A stretch of DNA of 64,000 bases from positions 62,001-126,000 of the forward strand of contig RHKY01000010.1 in NCBI GenBank assembly GCA_008363385.1, written 5' to 3'. How positions within the stretch are numbered: position 1 is the first letter of the stretch; every line of letters begins with the position of its first letter. Both the position numbers and the translations under genes were made by a program. Shown here piece after piece: positions 1-9,135 of the stretch. Origin of the DNA: Acidobacteriota bacterium. GTDB lineage: Bacteria; Acidobacteriota; Thermoanaerobaculia; UBA5066. The notes beneath the pieces were generated by a model. That model ran no database searches. It saw nothing but the letters and a program-made list of their open reading frames with translations, and was not told where the DNA came from.

Positions 1-2
1 AG

Positions 3-623
3 TGGATGCCGGACGGCAAGCGCCTGGCGTTCGTCTCGAGGCGGACAGGGACCTTCGCGTTCTTCACCGTCGACCTCGAGACGGGGAAGGAGACGCTCCT
101 CTCGGACCCCGGCCCCGACACCGACTTCCTGCGGCTCTCGCGAGACGGGAAGCGCTACTCGTACCACTCCAGCCGGGGCGGACGGACGTTCAACGTCTTC
201 GTCGGCGAGGTCGGCGGCGGGCCGGCCCGGCAGATCACGTTCGACGCGGAGATGGCCGCGTTCGCCAACTGGTCGCCGGACGGCAAGCTCCTGGCCATCG
301 AGGTCAAGCGGGGCGAGCACGTCCAGATCGGCGTCGTCCCCTCCGACGGCGGGCCGGTCGAGGTGCTGACGTCCGAGCCGGGGCAGGCGTGGCCCTACAG
401 CTTCTCGCCGGACGGGGACAAGATCGCGTTCGTGGCGCTCCGGGACGGCATCTGGAACGCCTACTGGGTGTCGAGGTCGACGAAGAAGATCGTGAAGCTC
501 TCGGACAACGACCGGATCAGCGCCTACCTCCGGTACGTGGAGTGGTCCCCGGACGGGAGCCGCGTCGTCGCCGAGTTCTCGGAGACGACCGGGAACGTCT
601 GGATGCTGACGAACCTGCGGTAG
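3..623 (+). CDS. TolB-like WD40/PD40 beta-propeller protein, C-terminal part
   Basis: The frame is open from the window edge, so the 5' end is missing; about 206 residues remain. Repeated blades with the PD40 signature are visible: WMPDGKRLAF at the start, WSPDGKLLAI near residue 90, FSPDGDKIAF near 138 and WSPDGSRVV near 184. Spacing of about 45 residues fits a TolB-type beta-propeller, as in periplasmic TolB or in the propeller of S9 peptidases and S41 tricorn-like proteins. No catalytic domain follows, so this copy ends with the propeller. Its true length and any signal peptide or N-terminal domain lie outside the window. The next gene starts 23 nt downstream on the same strand. Confidence 0.8.
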   Translation, partial: WMPDGKRLAFVSRRTGTFAFFTVDLETGKETLLSDPGPDTDFLRLSRDGKRYSYHSSRGGRTFNVFVGEVGGGPARQITFDAEMAAFANWSPDGKLLAIEVKRGEHVQIGVVPSDGGPVEVLTSEPGQAWPYSFSPDGDKIAFVALRDGIWNAYWVSRSTKKIVKLSDNDRISAYLRYVEWSPDGSRVVAEFSETTGNVWMLTNLR

Positions 624-646
624 GGCCCGGCGCCCCCGCCCGGAAC

Positions 647-1615
647 GTGCCCGAGCTCCCCGACATCGAGGCCTACGTCGAGGCGGTCTCCGCGAGAGTG
701 CGGGGACGGCGCCTCCTCGGCGTCCGGCTGGCGAGCCCCTTCCTCCTCCGCTCGGCCGAGCCGCCGCTCTCTACGGCCTTCGGCCGTACGGTGGCCTCGG
801 TGTTCCGCGCGGGGAAGCGGGTCGTCCTGGGCCTCGACGGGGACCTCTTCCTCGTCCTCCACCTGAGGATCGCGGGGCGCCTCCACTGGAAGGACGCGGG
901 GGCGAAGGTGCCCGGGAGGACCGGGCTCGCCGCGTTCGACTTCGACTCCGGGACGCTGCTGCTGACCGAGGCGGGGACGAAGAGGCGGGCCTCGCTCCAC
1001 CTCCTCTCCGGACCGGACGCGCTCGCGGCCCACGTCCCCGCGGGCCTCGAGCCGCTCGGGGCGAGCCGCGAGGAGACCGCCGCGGCGCTGCGGCGCGAGA
1101 ACCACACGCTGAAGCGGGCGCTGACCGACCCGCACCTCTTCAGCGGGATCGGCAACGCCTACTCGGACGAGGTCCTCCACGCGGCCCGCCTCTCGCCCGT
1201 CGCCCTCACGCACCGGCTGACGGACGAGGAGGTGGCGCGGCTCCACGAGGCGATCCTGTCGGTCCTCGGCTCGTGGCGGGACCGGCTCGTCTCGGAGGCC
1301 CGCGAGCGGTTCCCCGAGAAGGTGACGGCGTTCCGCGAGGGGATGTCCGTCCACGGGCGGTTCGGCCAGCCGTGCCCCGCGTGCGGGACGAGCGTCCAGC
1401 GGATCGCCCACGCGGAGAACGAGGCGAACTACTGCCCGGCGTGCCAGACGGGCGGACGGCTCCTGGCCGACCGGGCGCTCTCGCGCCTGCTGAAGGGTGA
1501 CTGGCCGCGGTCGGTCGAGGAGCTGGAGGCGCGGAAGCGCTCGGCCGCGGAGGGCGTCACGACCCCTCCGGCCCGCCGCCCCCGGGGGCGCCCTCCTCGC
1601 GGCGGACGAGCCTGA
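647..1615 (+). CDS. Fpg/Nei-family DNA glycosylase
   Basis: Base-excision repair glycosylase/AP lyase of the formamidopyrimidine/endonuclease VIII family (322 aa). The GTG start is chosen because it places the family N-terminus PELPDIEAY directly after the initiator; Pro2 becomes the catalytic N-terminal proline. The H2TH region contains NHTLKRALTD and the FSGIGNAYSDE loop. A C-terminal zinc finger has two CPAC pairs near residues 245 and 265. The Arg normally found in the finger (R-x-x-x-Y/F-C) is replaced: the segment reads NEANYCPAC. As I recall, a bacterial subfamily shares this ending (QTGGRLLADRALSRLLK), so substrate range is uncertain. The 3' end overlaps the end of the opposing DUF3999 gene by 59 bp. 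Confidence 0.88.
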   Translation: MPELPDIEAYVEAVSARVRGRRLLGVRLASPFLLRSAEPPLSTAFGRTVASVFRAGKRVVLGLDGDLFLVLHLRIAGRLHWKDAGAKVPGRTGLAAFDFDSGTLLLTEAGTKRRASLHLLSGPDALAAHVPAGLEPLGASREETAAALRRENHTLKRALTDPHLFSGIGNAYSDEVLHAARLSPVALTHRLTDEEVARLHEAILSVLGSWRDRLVSEARERFPEKVTAFREGMSVHGRFGQPCPACGTSVQRIAHAENEANYCPACQTGGRLLADRALSRLLKGDWPRSVEELEARKRSAAEGVTTPPARRPRGRPPRGGRA

Positions 1616-3620
1616 CGACGAGGGCGAGGAGGAGGACGACGGCCCCGGCGAGGACGCCCCAGAAGACGAGGCGCGGGACGTCGGGCCCCTCGGCCCGCTC
1701 GGACGGGGCTTCCGCGGTCCCCAGGGAGAGCTCGTGGGCCGGGGCTCCGAGGAGGCGCGGGGCCAGGAGCGCCAGGTCGTACCGGGGCGCCGGCAGGCCG
1801 TCCTTGCCGTAGAGGAGCGTCAGGCTCCCGGTGCCTTCGCGGAAGAAGCGCAGGCGCCGCCCGGGGAGCTGGAGCTTCGGCGCCTCGAGGGGGAGCGGGC
1901 TGTTGTCGCCGTCGTCGACGACGAGGAGCGCCTCGGCCGACGGCAGCGGGGGGAGCGAGAGCGAGAGCGGCGGCGCCTCCGTCTCGGGGTCCGCGTGTCG
2001 CCACGTCGTGCCGGCCACGGACCGGAGGCCCTCCCCCCGCGAGCGGTCCTCCGGGGCCTCGACGTGCAGGGTGACGTTCCGCTCGAAGACGCGCGCGCCG
2101 GTCTTCACGGTCAGGCGCGCGTCCGGAAGGCCGGGGAACGGCAGGACGAGCCGGTAGACGGACGAGCGCGGAGGGATCGACCGGGCCCGTGCCGGCGCCT
2201 TCGCCGGGGCGGGCGCGGGAAGGGGGACCTCCAAAGGCTCGCCGAGAGTCTCGAGGAGGTACGGCAGCTGACGGCCGTCGGACGTGGCGATCCGCACGCT
2301 CGAGAGGCCCGGCGCGTGCGCCAGGACGTGGGAGTCGAGGAGGAGGGCGGTCAGCCCGGTCGGTCCGTCCGGGACCTTCCGCTCGAAACGGAACCCGCTG
2401 GCGTCGAGCGCGGCGCCGGCGGGGAGGGGCGATCCCGCCGGCGCGGCGGCGGAGGAGGGCGCGACCTCGCGGCGCTCGCCCCACCGCGCCGGGGAGGGGA
2501 CGACCGCCCCGCGCTCGACGGCGGGCCTTCCGGCCTCGAGGTCGTAGCGCGGCGGAGCGGGGGCTTCTCCTCGTGGCGCGCCGAACCGGGCCACGAGCGG
2601 GGCGCCGTCCGGGCTCTCGAAGTAGACCCACGGGAGCGGCGCGAAGAGGAGGGCCACCTCCCGGATCGCGAGCGGCGGGTTGTCCCCGTCCTCGACGACC
2701 AGCTCGACCTCCGCCTCCGACGGCGGCGTGACCGGGACCGTCATCTCGTCGGCGGAGAGGCCGTCCCTCACGGACCGTCGGAGCGTCGCCGACCCGAGCG
2801 GCACCGGCTCGACGGCGCTCCCGACGAGCCGCGCCTCCGTCACGGTCGCCCGCCGGAGGACGTTCCCGGCCCCGGTCACGACCTCGACGGCCGAGAGCGG
2901 GAGGCCCGGCCCGGGGAGCTTCAGCCGGTACCGGCTCGTCCGCGGCTCGCTCGCCCGCTTCTCGAACGGGACGCCGACGCGGAGCGGCGGGGGAGGCGGC
3001 GTCCCGGCGAGGAGGCGCGCGCGGACGGAAGGCGGGAGCGGGAGGCGGCCGCTCCTCGTGTCGTCGAACGTGAGCCGGAGGTACCGGAGCTCGCTCGCGG
3101 GGAACGCGAGCCAGGTCCGCGTCAGCCCCTCCTCCGGGAGGTCGAAGAGGGTCCCCTCGGCGACGAGGAGCGTCCAGCGCGCGCGGTCCCCGCTCCCCTC
3201 CAGCCGGACGCGCTTCAGGAACGGCGCCGGCAGGCCCTGCACCTCCAGCCGGTCGACGGTCTGCGGCCGGCCGAGGTCCGCCTCGAAGCCGCTCGACCCC
3301 TTCGTCGCCGGGACCGAGAGGACGCGGGCCGCCGTCCAGCGCGGCCCGGTCCGCAGGGGACCGACGAGGAGGTACGGCACCTCCCGCCCGTCCGCGGCGA
3401 CGAGCCTGAGGTCGGCGAGCCCCTCGCCGGTGCCCGGGCGCAGCGGCGCGGCGCCGGACAGGAGCGGGACGTCCACCTCCAGGCGGTTGGGACCCGCCCC
3501 GCCGGGGGTCACCGGCCGCTCCCATCGTGGGGGAGGGGCGCCCGGGGCGGGGAGGGAGAGGAGCAGGGCGAGCGCGGGGAGCGCGAGGGCGAGGAGGCGG
3601 GGCTTCGGGCGGCGACTCAC
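1557..3620 (-). CDS. DUF3999 family membrane-anchored protein
   Basis: About 687 aa. An N-terminal signal or anchor segment (LLALALPALALLLSLPAPGA) is followed by a large predicted extracytoplasmic region with repeated beta-rich blocks (YRLKLPGPGLPLSAVEV, VYRLVLPFPGLPDARLTV), then a C-terminal membrane helix (VFWGVLAGAVVLLLALVVRLV) with a short charged tail. This matches DUF3999, which usually sits beside DUF2339 as here. The GTG start overlaps the stop of the upstream DUF2339 gene (GTGA), which points to translational coupling and a shared complex. Function is unknown; a cell-envelope partner of the DUF2339 protein is inference. The last 59 bp run antisense into the glycosylase gene. Confidence 0.82.
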   Translation of the reverse strand: MSRRPKPRLLALALPALALLLSLPAPGAPPPRWERPVTPGGAGPNRLEVDVPLLSGAAPLRPGTGEGLADLRLVAADGREVPYLLVGPLRTGPRWTAARVLSVPATKGSSGFEADLGRPQTVDRLEVQGLPAPFLKRVRLEGSGDRARWTLLVAEGTLFDLPEEGLTRTWLAFPASELRYLRLTFDDTRSGRLPLPPSVRARLLAGTPPPPPLRVGVPFEKRASEPRTSRYRLKLPGPGLPLSAVEVVTGAGNVLRRATVTEARLVGSAVEPVPLGSATLRRSVRDGLSADEMTVPVTPPSEAEVELVVEDGDNPPLAIREVALLFAPLPWVYFESPDGAPLVARFGAPRGEAPAPPRYDLEAGRPAVERGAVVPSPARWGERREVAPSSAAAPAGSPLPAGAALDASGFRFERKVPDGPTGLTALLLDSHVLAHAPGLSSVRIATSDGRQLPYLLETLGEPLEVPLPAPAPAKAPARARSIPPRSSVYRLVLPFPGLPDARLTVKTGARVFERNVTLHVEAPEDRSRGEGLRSVAGTTWRHADPETEAPPLSLSLPPLPSAEALLVVDDGDNSPLPLEAPKLQLPGRRLRFFREGTGSLTLLYGKDGLPAPRYDLALLAPRLLGAPAHELSLGTAEAPSERAEGPDVPRLVFWGVLAGAVVLLLALVVRLVRREEGAPGGGGPEGS

Positions 3621-6600
3621 GTCGTCGGCTCCTTCGGCGTCTCCCGCGCGAAGCGCTGGATCAGGAGCGCGACGAGCGCCAGGGAGGCGGCCAGGCCGAC
3701 GAACGAGGCGACGCGGTAGAGCCCGCCCAGCCGGCCGAGGTCGTGCAGGAACGCCTTCAGGACGGTGACGACGAGGAGCGCGATCGAGGCGATCCGCGCC
3801 GGACGGCTCCGCGCGACGACCCCGGCGGCGAGGAGGCCGATGGCGAAGAGCGCCCAGCCGAGCGTCGTCGCCATGTCCTGGGCGAAGGAGGCCCCGCGCA
3901 GCCGGAAGGTCAGCGCCGGCCCGCTCGAGAACCAGTCGGCGATCTCGATGTTCAGGAGGAGGAAGAGGAGGACCGTCCCGAACGCGGGGTGGACGGACGA
4001 GACCCGGAGCTTCGTGCCCGGGACGGAGTCGTCGGTCCCCTTCAGGAACCGCGCCGCCGCGAAGAAGGCCGCCGCCGCCACGAGGTACGAGTAGAGGTAC
4101 CAGTTCAGGACGGGCGTGGTGCTCCGCTCGTGGTACGTCAGGACCGCCGGGTTCAGCGAGAGCCTCACGAACGCGGCGAGGAGGAGGCCGGTGGAGGCGA
4201 CGAGGAGCCCGCGGTGCGGCACGCGCGAAAAGAGCCAGGCCAGCGCCGCCCCCTCGAGGGCCCAGCCGAGCGTGATCCACTGCTTCTCGAGCTGGAGCGG
4301 GATCGCCACCGTGACGAACGCCAGGACCGCCCCCGCCACGAGGGCCAGCCGGCCGAGCGAGCGCTTCCCCGGCGGCTCGAGGGAGAGGAGCCGGACGAGG
4401 AGGACGGCCGTCAGAGCCGCCTGCGCCACCGGCAGGAGGCCGATCGCCCCGCCGAGCCCCGCGTCGAGGAGCGCGCGGCGGCCGAGGAAGAAGAAGGGGA
4501 CGCCGAAGAGGAGCGGTGCGAGCCAGGCCTCTCTCGAGGCCCGCGCGCGTTCGCCGAGGACGAGCGGGAAGGCCAGGAAGAGGGCGTAGAGGACGCCTCC
4601 GAAGAGGAGCCGCTCGCCCGGCGCGGGGGCGACTCCGTACGAGGCGAAGGCGAACGAGGCGAGCGCGGCGGGGGCGACGGCCAGGCACGCGACGACGTGC
4701 TCCCCCGACGCCCACGCCACCGCGAGGAGGCCGGCCACGAGGGCCGCCTGCGCGCCGAGGAGGAGGGCGAGGGGAGGCCTCCCGTCGGCGAACGTGGCGA
4801 GGGAGGCGACCAGCTGGGCGAGGAGGAGGCCGAGGGCGGCCCCGCGGTCGAAGCTGGAGAGCCCCGGGGCTCCCGCCCGGCCGAGGCGCCGGCGGGCGAG
4901 GGGGAGGAACGCGAGGCCGAAGGCGCCGAGGGCGACGGCCGAAAGGACCGTGACGGAGGGCCACGGGGCTTCCCCGGCCGTCAGCGACAGGACGAGGAGG
5001 ACGAGCCCCGCTCCCCCGAGGGAGCCCGCCTGCAGGACGCCGCGGCGCGCGGCGAGCGCGGCAGCGGCGACCGCCAGGCAGAGGACGAAGAGGACGCCCA
5101 GGAGCGGCCACGGGGGGACCGCGAGGCCCGGCTGCGAGGCGACGAAGACGAGGAAGAGGTGCCCGGCCAGGCCCAGCGCGAGCCCGCCGTCGAAAACGCC
5201 GGGCGGCGAGCCCGGGGCGGCCTCGGCCCCCGCGCGGCTCCGTGCCCAGAGGTTCCCCGCGAGCGTCAGGACGCCGAAGCCCGCGACGACCGCGAGCGCC
5301 GGGACGAGGAAGGTGGACACGGTGGCCGTCACCCACCAGACGGCCAGGACGACCCACGAGGCGACGGTCCCGACGAGCGTCAGGACCGGGAAGCGCCCGG
5401 CCGAGCCCTCGAGGAACAGGCCCGCGTTGACGACCGCGAGGAGGAGGGCCAGCCCCCAGAGCGAGGCCTCCGCGGCGGGGCCCGCCGCGAGGAAGAGGAG
5501 GAGGGCCAGGCTGGCGAGGAGGAGGACGGAGGCGCTCCCCTCCGGGCGGAGGTCGCGCGAGAGGCGCCGGGCCGCGAGCGGGACGCCGAGGTAGAAGAGG
5601 GCGAAGACGCCGTAGACGGCCAGTGCCGGCAGGAGCCTCTCCGGCGTCAGGTGGCGGGCCGACCAGACCGCCTCGGCCGCCAGCGCCAGGAAGGCCCCGA
5701 GGTAGTAGACGGCCCCCTCGCTCCGCGCCATCGCGTAGGCCGCCGTCGCTCCGAGGAGGAGGAAGAGGACGGCGAAGAGGAGGGCCGGCGAGGCCGTCCG
5801 CGGCTCCAGGTGCGCCAGGACCGGGAAGGCGAAGAGGAGGAGCGGCGCCGCGAAGACGGCCCGCGTCCCCGCCTCGGCGAGCGGGCGGCCGAGCCTCAGC
5901 GCCAGGAACGGCGCGCCGAGGTAGAGGAGGACGAGCGCCGAGAGGAACCCGAGGAGGCCGGGCCAGGCGGCGGGGACCCAGGAGGCCGCGAGCCAGACCG
6001 CCGTGACGAGGAGCGTGGAGGCCGCGCCGAGGAGGTGCAGGAGCATCGGCCCGCGCCAGAGGGCGACGGCGAGGAGGCCGAGGTCGAGGAGGAGGAGGAA
6101 GCCGAAGAGGAGGCCCCAGCGCTCGCCGTAGGCCGGAACGGCGGCCAGGTAGACGGCGAACAGGAGCGGCAGGGCGGCGGCCGCGCTCCCCGTCCGCTCG
6201 AAGAGGGCGAGGAGGCCCGTCCGCTCGCCCGCAGGCTCCTTCCGCCCCAGGGCCAGCGCGGCGAGCGACAGGACCGGGAAGACCGCGAAGATCCCGAGGG
6301 CGAGCGGGAGCTTGGAGGCCGTCAGGAACTTCGCGACCCATCCCCACTGGTAGAGCGTCGTCAGCGCGAGCGCGACCGCGGTCAGGACCGGCCACTTCTT
6401 CCGGTGGGCCACCCACGCCAGCCCCGCGTTGAGGAGGAGGAGGTACCCGAAGAGCCCGATCGGGCGGTCCTCCCCCGTGGAGAGGAGGGCCGGAGTGGCG
6501 AAGCCGCCGAGGAGGCCGAGGAGGGCGATGAAGATCGAGTCGCGCCGGATCGAGAGGAGGACGGCGACCGCGGCGACGAGCGCCATCAGGGCGAAGGCGG

Positions 6601-7357
6601 GGAGCGCGCCGACGAGCTTCCACAGGGCGTGCGACGCGAAGACGGTCGAGAAGAGGATCGCGATCGCGGCGCCGTCGAGCGCGTTGGCCGTCACCCGGTA
6701 CCGCCGCGCCGCCTTCAGCTCGCAGACGACGAGGAGGGCGAGCCCGGTCAGGACCCCGATGGCCATCCGCACGGGGGGCTTCAGCCAGCCGTGGTCGATC
6801 GAGTAGCGGAGGAAGAAGACCGCGGCGACGACGAGGGAGATCCCGGCCACCCAGGAGAAGAGCCGCACGCCGACGAGCCCCTCCCAGTCGAAGGAGGGGC
6901 GGGGCGGCGCCGGCGCGGCAGGGGGCGACGGCGGGCGCGGAGTCGGAGGGGGAGGCGCCCCGGCCGGCGGCGGAAGCGTGACCGGGGGCGGCGCGACCGG
7001 CGGCGTCATGACGGGGCGCGGCACCGGCGGCGGAGGAGGAGCGAAGGCCGGTGGCGGCGGGACCGGCTGCGCGGGCGGGGGAGGCGGGGCCGCCGCCCTT
7101 TCCGGGACGAGCGGCAGCTCCTCCGTGTCGGCGTCGCGCCGGACCTCGGCTCCCTCGGAGGAGACCCGCGCCGAGAGGTCGCGAATCTCGCGCTTCAGGG
7201 CGAGGAGACGGTCCTCGAGGGCGCGCCCCTCGGCCCGCAGCCCCTCGATCCGCTCCTCGGCGTCGCGGAGCCTCTTCCGGGCCCCCACGACGAGCCCGAG
7301 GGCGACGAACGGCGTCGCCAGGAACGCCAGGACCAGGAGGACGGCGAACGCCTCCAT
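3617..7357 (-). CDS. DUF2339 family giant polytopic membrane protein
   Basis: 1246 aa. Order: an N-terminal membrane helix (residues 2-25), a coiled coil rich in Arg/Glu/Leu (about 30-65), a Pro-rich linker, then the DUF2339 signature FDWEGLVGVRLFSWVAGI and roughly two dozen or more hydrophobic helices to the C-terminus. Residues such as LRYSIDHGWL and GLLGGFATPALL are typical of the family. The start has a GGAGGG ribosome site about 9 nt upstream and a TAGGAT hexamer at 7397-7402. The gene overlaps DUF3999 by 4 nt. No reaction is known; the layout suggests an envelope complex with DUF3999. Confidence 0.88.
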   Translation of the reverse strand: MEAFAVLLVLAFLATPFVALGLVVGARKRLRDAEERIEGLRAEGRALEDRLLALKREIRDLSARVSSEGAEVRRDADTEELPLVPERAAAPPPPPAQPVPPPPAFAPPPPPVPRPVMTPPVAPPPVTLPPPAGAPPPPTPRPPSPPAAPAPPRPSFDWEGLVGVRLFSWVAGISLVVAAVFFLRYSIDHGWLKPPVRMAIGVLTGLALLVVCELKAARRYRVTANALDGAAIAILFSTVFASHALWKLVGALPAFALMALVAAVAVLLSIRRDSIFIALLGLLGGFATPALLSTGEDRPIGLFGYLLLLNAGLAWVAHRKKWPVLTAVALALTTLYQWGWVAKFLTASKLPLALGIFAVFPVLSLAALALGRKEPAGERTGLLALFERTGSAAAALPLLFAVYLAAVPAYGERWGLLFGFLLLLDLGLLAVALWRGPMLLHLLGAASTLLVTAVWLAASWVPAAWPGLLGFLSALVLLYLGAPFLALRLGRPLAEAGTRAVFAAPLLLFAFPVLAHLEPRTASPALLFAVLFLLLGATAAYAMARSEGAVYYLGAFLALAAEAVWSARHLTPERLLPALAVYGVFALFYLGVPLAARRLSRDLRPEGSASVLLLASLALLLFLAAGPAAEASLWGLALLLAVVNAGLFLEGSAGRFPVLTLVGTVASWVVLAVWWVTATVSTFLVPALAVVAGFGVLTLAGNLWARSRAGAEAAPGSPPGVFDGGLALGLAGHLFLVFVASQPGLAVPPWPLLGVLFVLCLAVAAAALAARRGVLQAGSLGGAGLVLLVLSLTAGEAPWPSVTVLSAVALGAFGLAFLPLARRRLGRAGAPGLSSFDRGAALGLLLAQLVASLATFADGRPPLALLLGAQAALVAGLLAVAWASGEHVVACLAVAPAALASFAFASYGVAPAPGERLLFGGVLYALFLAFPLVLGERARASREAWLAPLLFGVPFFFLGRRALLDAGLGGAIGLLPVAQAALTAVLLVRLLSLEPPGKRSLGRLALVAGAVLAFVTVAIPLQLEKQWITLGWALEGAALAWLFSRVPHRGLLVASTGLLLAAFVRLSLNPAVLTYHERSTTPVLNWYLYSYLVAAAAFFAAARFLKGTDDSVPGTKLRVSSVHPAFGTVLLFLLLNIEIADWFSSGPALTFRLRGASFAQDMATTLGWALFAIGLLAAGVVARSRPARIASIALLVVTVLKAFLHDLGRLGGLYRVASFVGLAASLALVALLIQRFARETPKEPTT

Positions 7358-7396
7358 CAGCGGGAGCCCTCCGGGATGTGCGTCATTCGACGCGAC

Positions 7397-7402
7397 ATCC
7401 TA
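7397..7402 (-). promoter_or_regulatory. candidate -10 box for the DUF2339-DUF3999 pair
   Basis: TAGGAT on the minus strand, 39 nt before the DUF2339 start, in the 58-nt gap after the GT-C-like gene. No good -35 is visible. It suggests the pair can be transcribed separately from the upstream thioredoxin/GT-C genes. Confidence 0.3.
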
Positions 7403-7415
7403 CAGAAGCCGGGGC

Positions 7416-9116
7416 TCAGCGTCCGGGGGCGAGCGTCAAGAGCGTGGCCGAGCGGGAGGGGTCCCGGGCGAGGCGGAACGTCGTCACCGGCACGTAGTCC
7501 CGCGAGAGGACCCCGGCGGTCCGCCGCCCGTGGTCGCGGCCGAGAGCCGAGCCGGCGAACTCGGCCGTGGCTCGCGGCAGGACCACGACCCACCTCGGCC
7601 TCGTCTCCTCGAGCCGGCGCGCCGTGTCCCGGTCCGTCGCGTCGTCGAGGAGTCCCGGCAGGAGCTGCTCGAGGCGAAGAGGGCTCCTCACCCCGAGGAG
7701 GAAGCCGAGGGCCGTCGCCTCCGGGACGACGACCAGCGACCCGTCCGAGACGCCGAGCCGCTGGAGCCGGTCGAGGACGGCCTGGTAGAGCGCCCCGTCC
7801 TCCCCCGGCGGGAGCCACCGGCCGCGAGGCCCCTCGACTGCCTCCCGCGGGGAGGCGTAGAAGTCGACGAGGCGCGGCAGGAAGGCGAGCGGCGAGAGGA
7901 CGAGCGGCAGGCTGAGGAGCGCCGAGGCCGTCCGGCGCCGCGCCTGGGGGACGGCCCGCGGCGCCGCGGAGGCGGCCAGCCAGGCCACCGCCGGAAGCGC
8001 GGAGACGATCGCCAGCGGCGCGTACGGGAAGGACGGGACCGTCCAGAGCGCCGTCCGCCAGGCGAACGAGAGGCCGATTCCCGCGGCCAGCGCGGCGTGG
8101 CGGGCGTCCTCGTCCTCCCGGGCGCGGAGGAGCGCGAGGAGGAACGCCGCCAGGAGGAGGGCCGGGAGGCCGCGGACCAGCGTCGTCAGGAGCGGCTCGG
8201 GGGCGCGCGAGAGCCAGAGGAGGGCTCCCGAGAGGAGTCCCGCCGCCCCGGCGGCCGCCCGGAGAGGACGGCGGGCGAGGAGGCCCGACAGGCCCGCGAG
8301 GAACCCGCCGAGGAGGAGCGACCCGGCGAGGAGCCCGTGCAGAGCGCCGGGCAGGAGGGCCGGATGCAGGCCCGCGACCCGGAGGTAGAGCTCCCGGAAC
8401 TCGGGCGGGAGGGCCGCGTGCCGGAGCGGTCCGTACCGGACGAGCTCGTCGACCGGGAGGCCGCGGAGGGCCCACGCGTACCCGGCCGCGGCGATCCCGA
8501 GCGCGACGGCCGCGAACCGGAGGCGGCGCCGGGGACCGAGGGCCAGGCCGACGAAGAGGAGCGCCGGCAGGGCCTCCACCTTCGAGAGGAGGGCCAGCCC
8601 GGCGGCGACGGAGGCCGCGACGTCGCGTCCCTCCCGGGCCAGCGTCCAGGAAGCCCAGGCGAGCCCCACCGCGAGGAGGGCGGCGAGGGAGTAGGGGGCG
8701 GGGAAGGCCCCGTTCTCGGGCGCGAAGGCGAAGACACCCGCGGCGGTGGAGGCGACCGCGAGACGTCCGGCAGGCGGCAGGAACGTCCGCGCGCCGGCCT
8801 GCAGGGCCAGGAGCGTCCCGAGCGCGGCGAGGAGGCCGAAGCCGACGGCGGTCCCGACGCGCGCGCCGAGGAGGCGGAACGCCGCCCCTTCGGTCCACGG
8901 GACGAGCGGGCCGTAGTAGTACGAGACGTCCCGGTAGAGCCGCTCTCCCGCGGCCACGCGCGCGGGAGTGGTCCACTCCCGGTTCAGGTCCCCGTCGAAG
9001 GAGGCCCAGCGCCGCCAGGAGAGGGCCGTCAGGGCCGCGAAGAGGAGCAGGAGGAGGAGGAGGTCGGCCTGCCGAGGCCGGCCGGCCGCCCCCACCGCCC
9101 CCGCGTGCTCCTCCAT
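7416..9116 (-). CDS. GT-C fold glycosyltransferase-like membrane protein
   Basis: 566 aa with about ten or more membrane helices. The first extracytoplasmic loop carries acidic residues and aromatic motifs (ASFDGDLNREW, then RLYRDVSYYYGPLVPW) as in the ArnT/PMT/GT39-87 type of lipid-linked sugar transferases. A C-terminal soluble part of about 120 residues follows, with LVVVPEATALGFLLG. GGAGG lies 11 nt before the ATG start. It follows the thioredoxin gene by 19 nt, so co-transcription is likely. Donor and acceptor cannot be told from sequence; the acidic pair in loop one is consistent with GT-C catalysis but this is inference. Confidence 0.65.
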   Translation of the reverse strand: MEEHAGAVGAAGRPRQADLLLLLLLFAALTALSWRRWASFDGDLNREWTTPARVAAGERLYRDVSYYYGPLVPWTEGAAFRLLGARVGTAVGFGLLAALGTLLALQAGARTFLPPAGRLAVASTAAGVFAFAPENGAFPAPYSLAALLAVGLAWASWTLAREGRDVAASVAAGLALLSKVEALPALLFVGLALGPRRRLRFAAVALGIAAAGYAWALRGLPVDELVRYGPLRHAALPPEFRELYLRVAGLHPALLPGALHGLLAGSLLLGGFLAGLSGLLARRPLRAAAGAAGLLSGALLWLSRAPEPLLTTLVRGLPALLLAAFLLALLRAREDEDARHAALAAGIGLSFAWRTALWTVPSFPYAPLAIVSALPAVAWLAASAAPRAVPQARRRTASALLSLPLVLSPLAFLPRLVDFYASPREAVEGPRGRWLPPGEDGALYQAVLDRLQRLGVSDGSLVVVPEATALGFLLGVRSPLRLEQLLPGLLDDATDRDTARRLEETRPRWVVVLPRATAEFAGSALGRDHGRRTAGVLSRDYVPVTTFRLARDPSRSATLLTLAPGR

Positions 9117-9135
9117 CGTGGAAACGGCCTCCGGC

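Noticed and set aside
3527-7915. Very long open frames antisense to DUF2339/DUF3999, and similar ones opposite the subtilase, M16 peptidase, kup and the mmd operon
   Set aside because: They are Arg/Glu/Gly/Pro-rich mirrors of high-GC codon bias, lack domains and start signals, and each lies opposite a gene with clear motifs.
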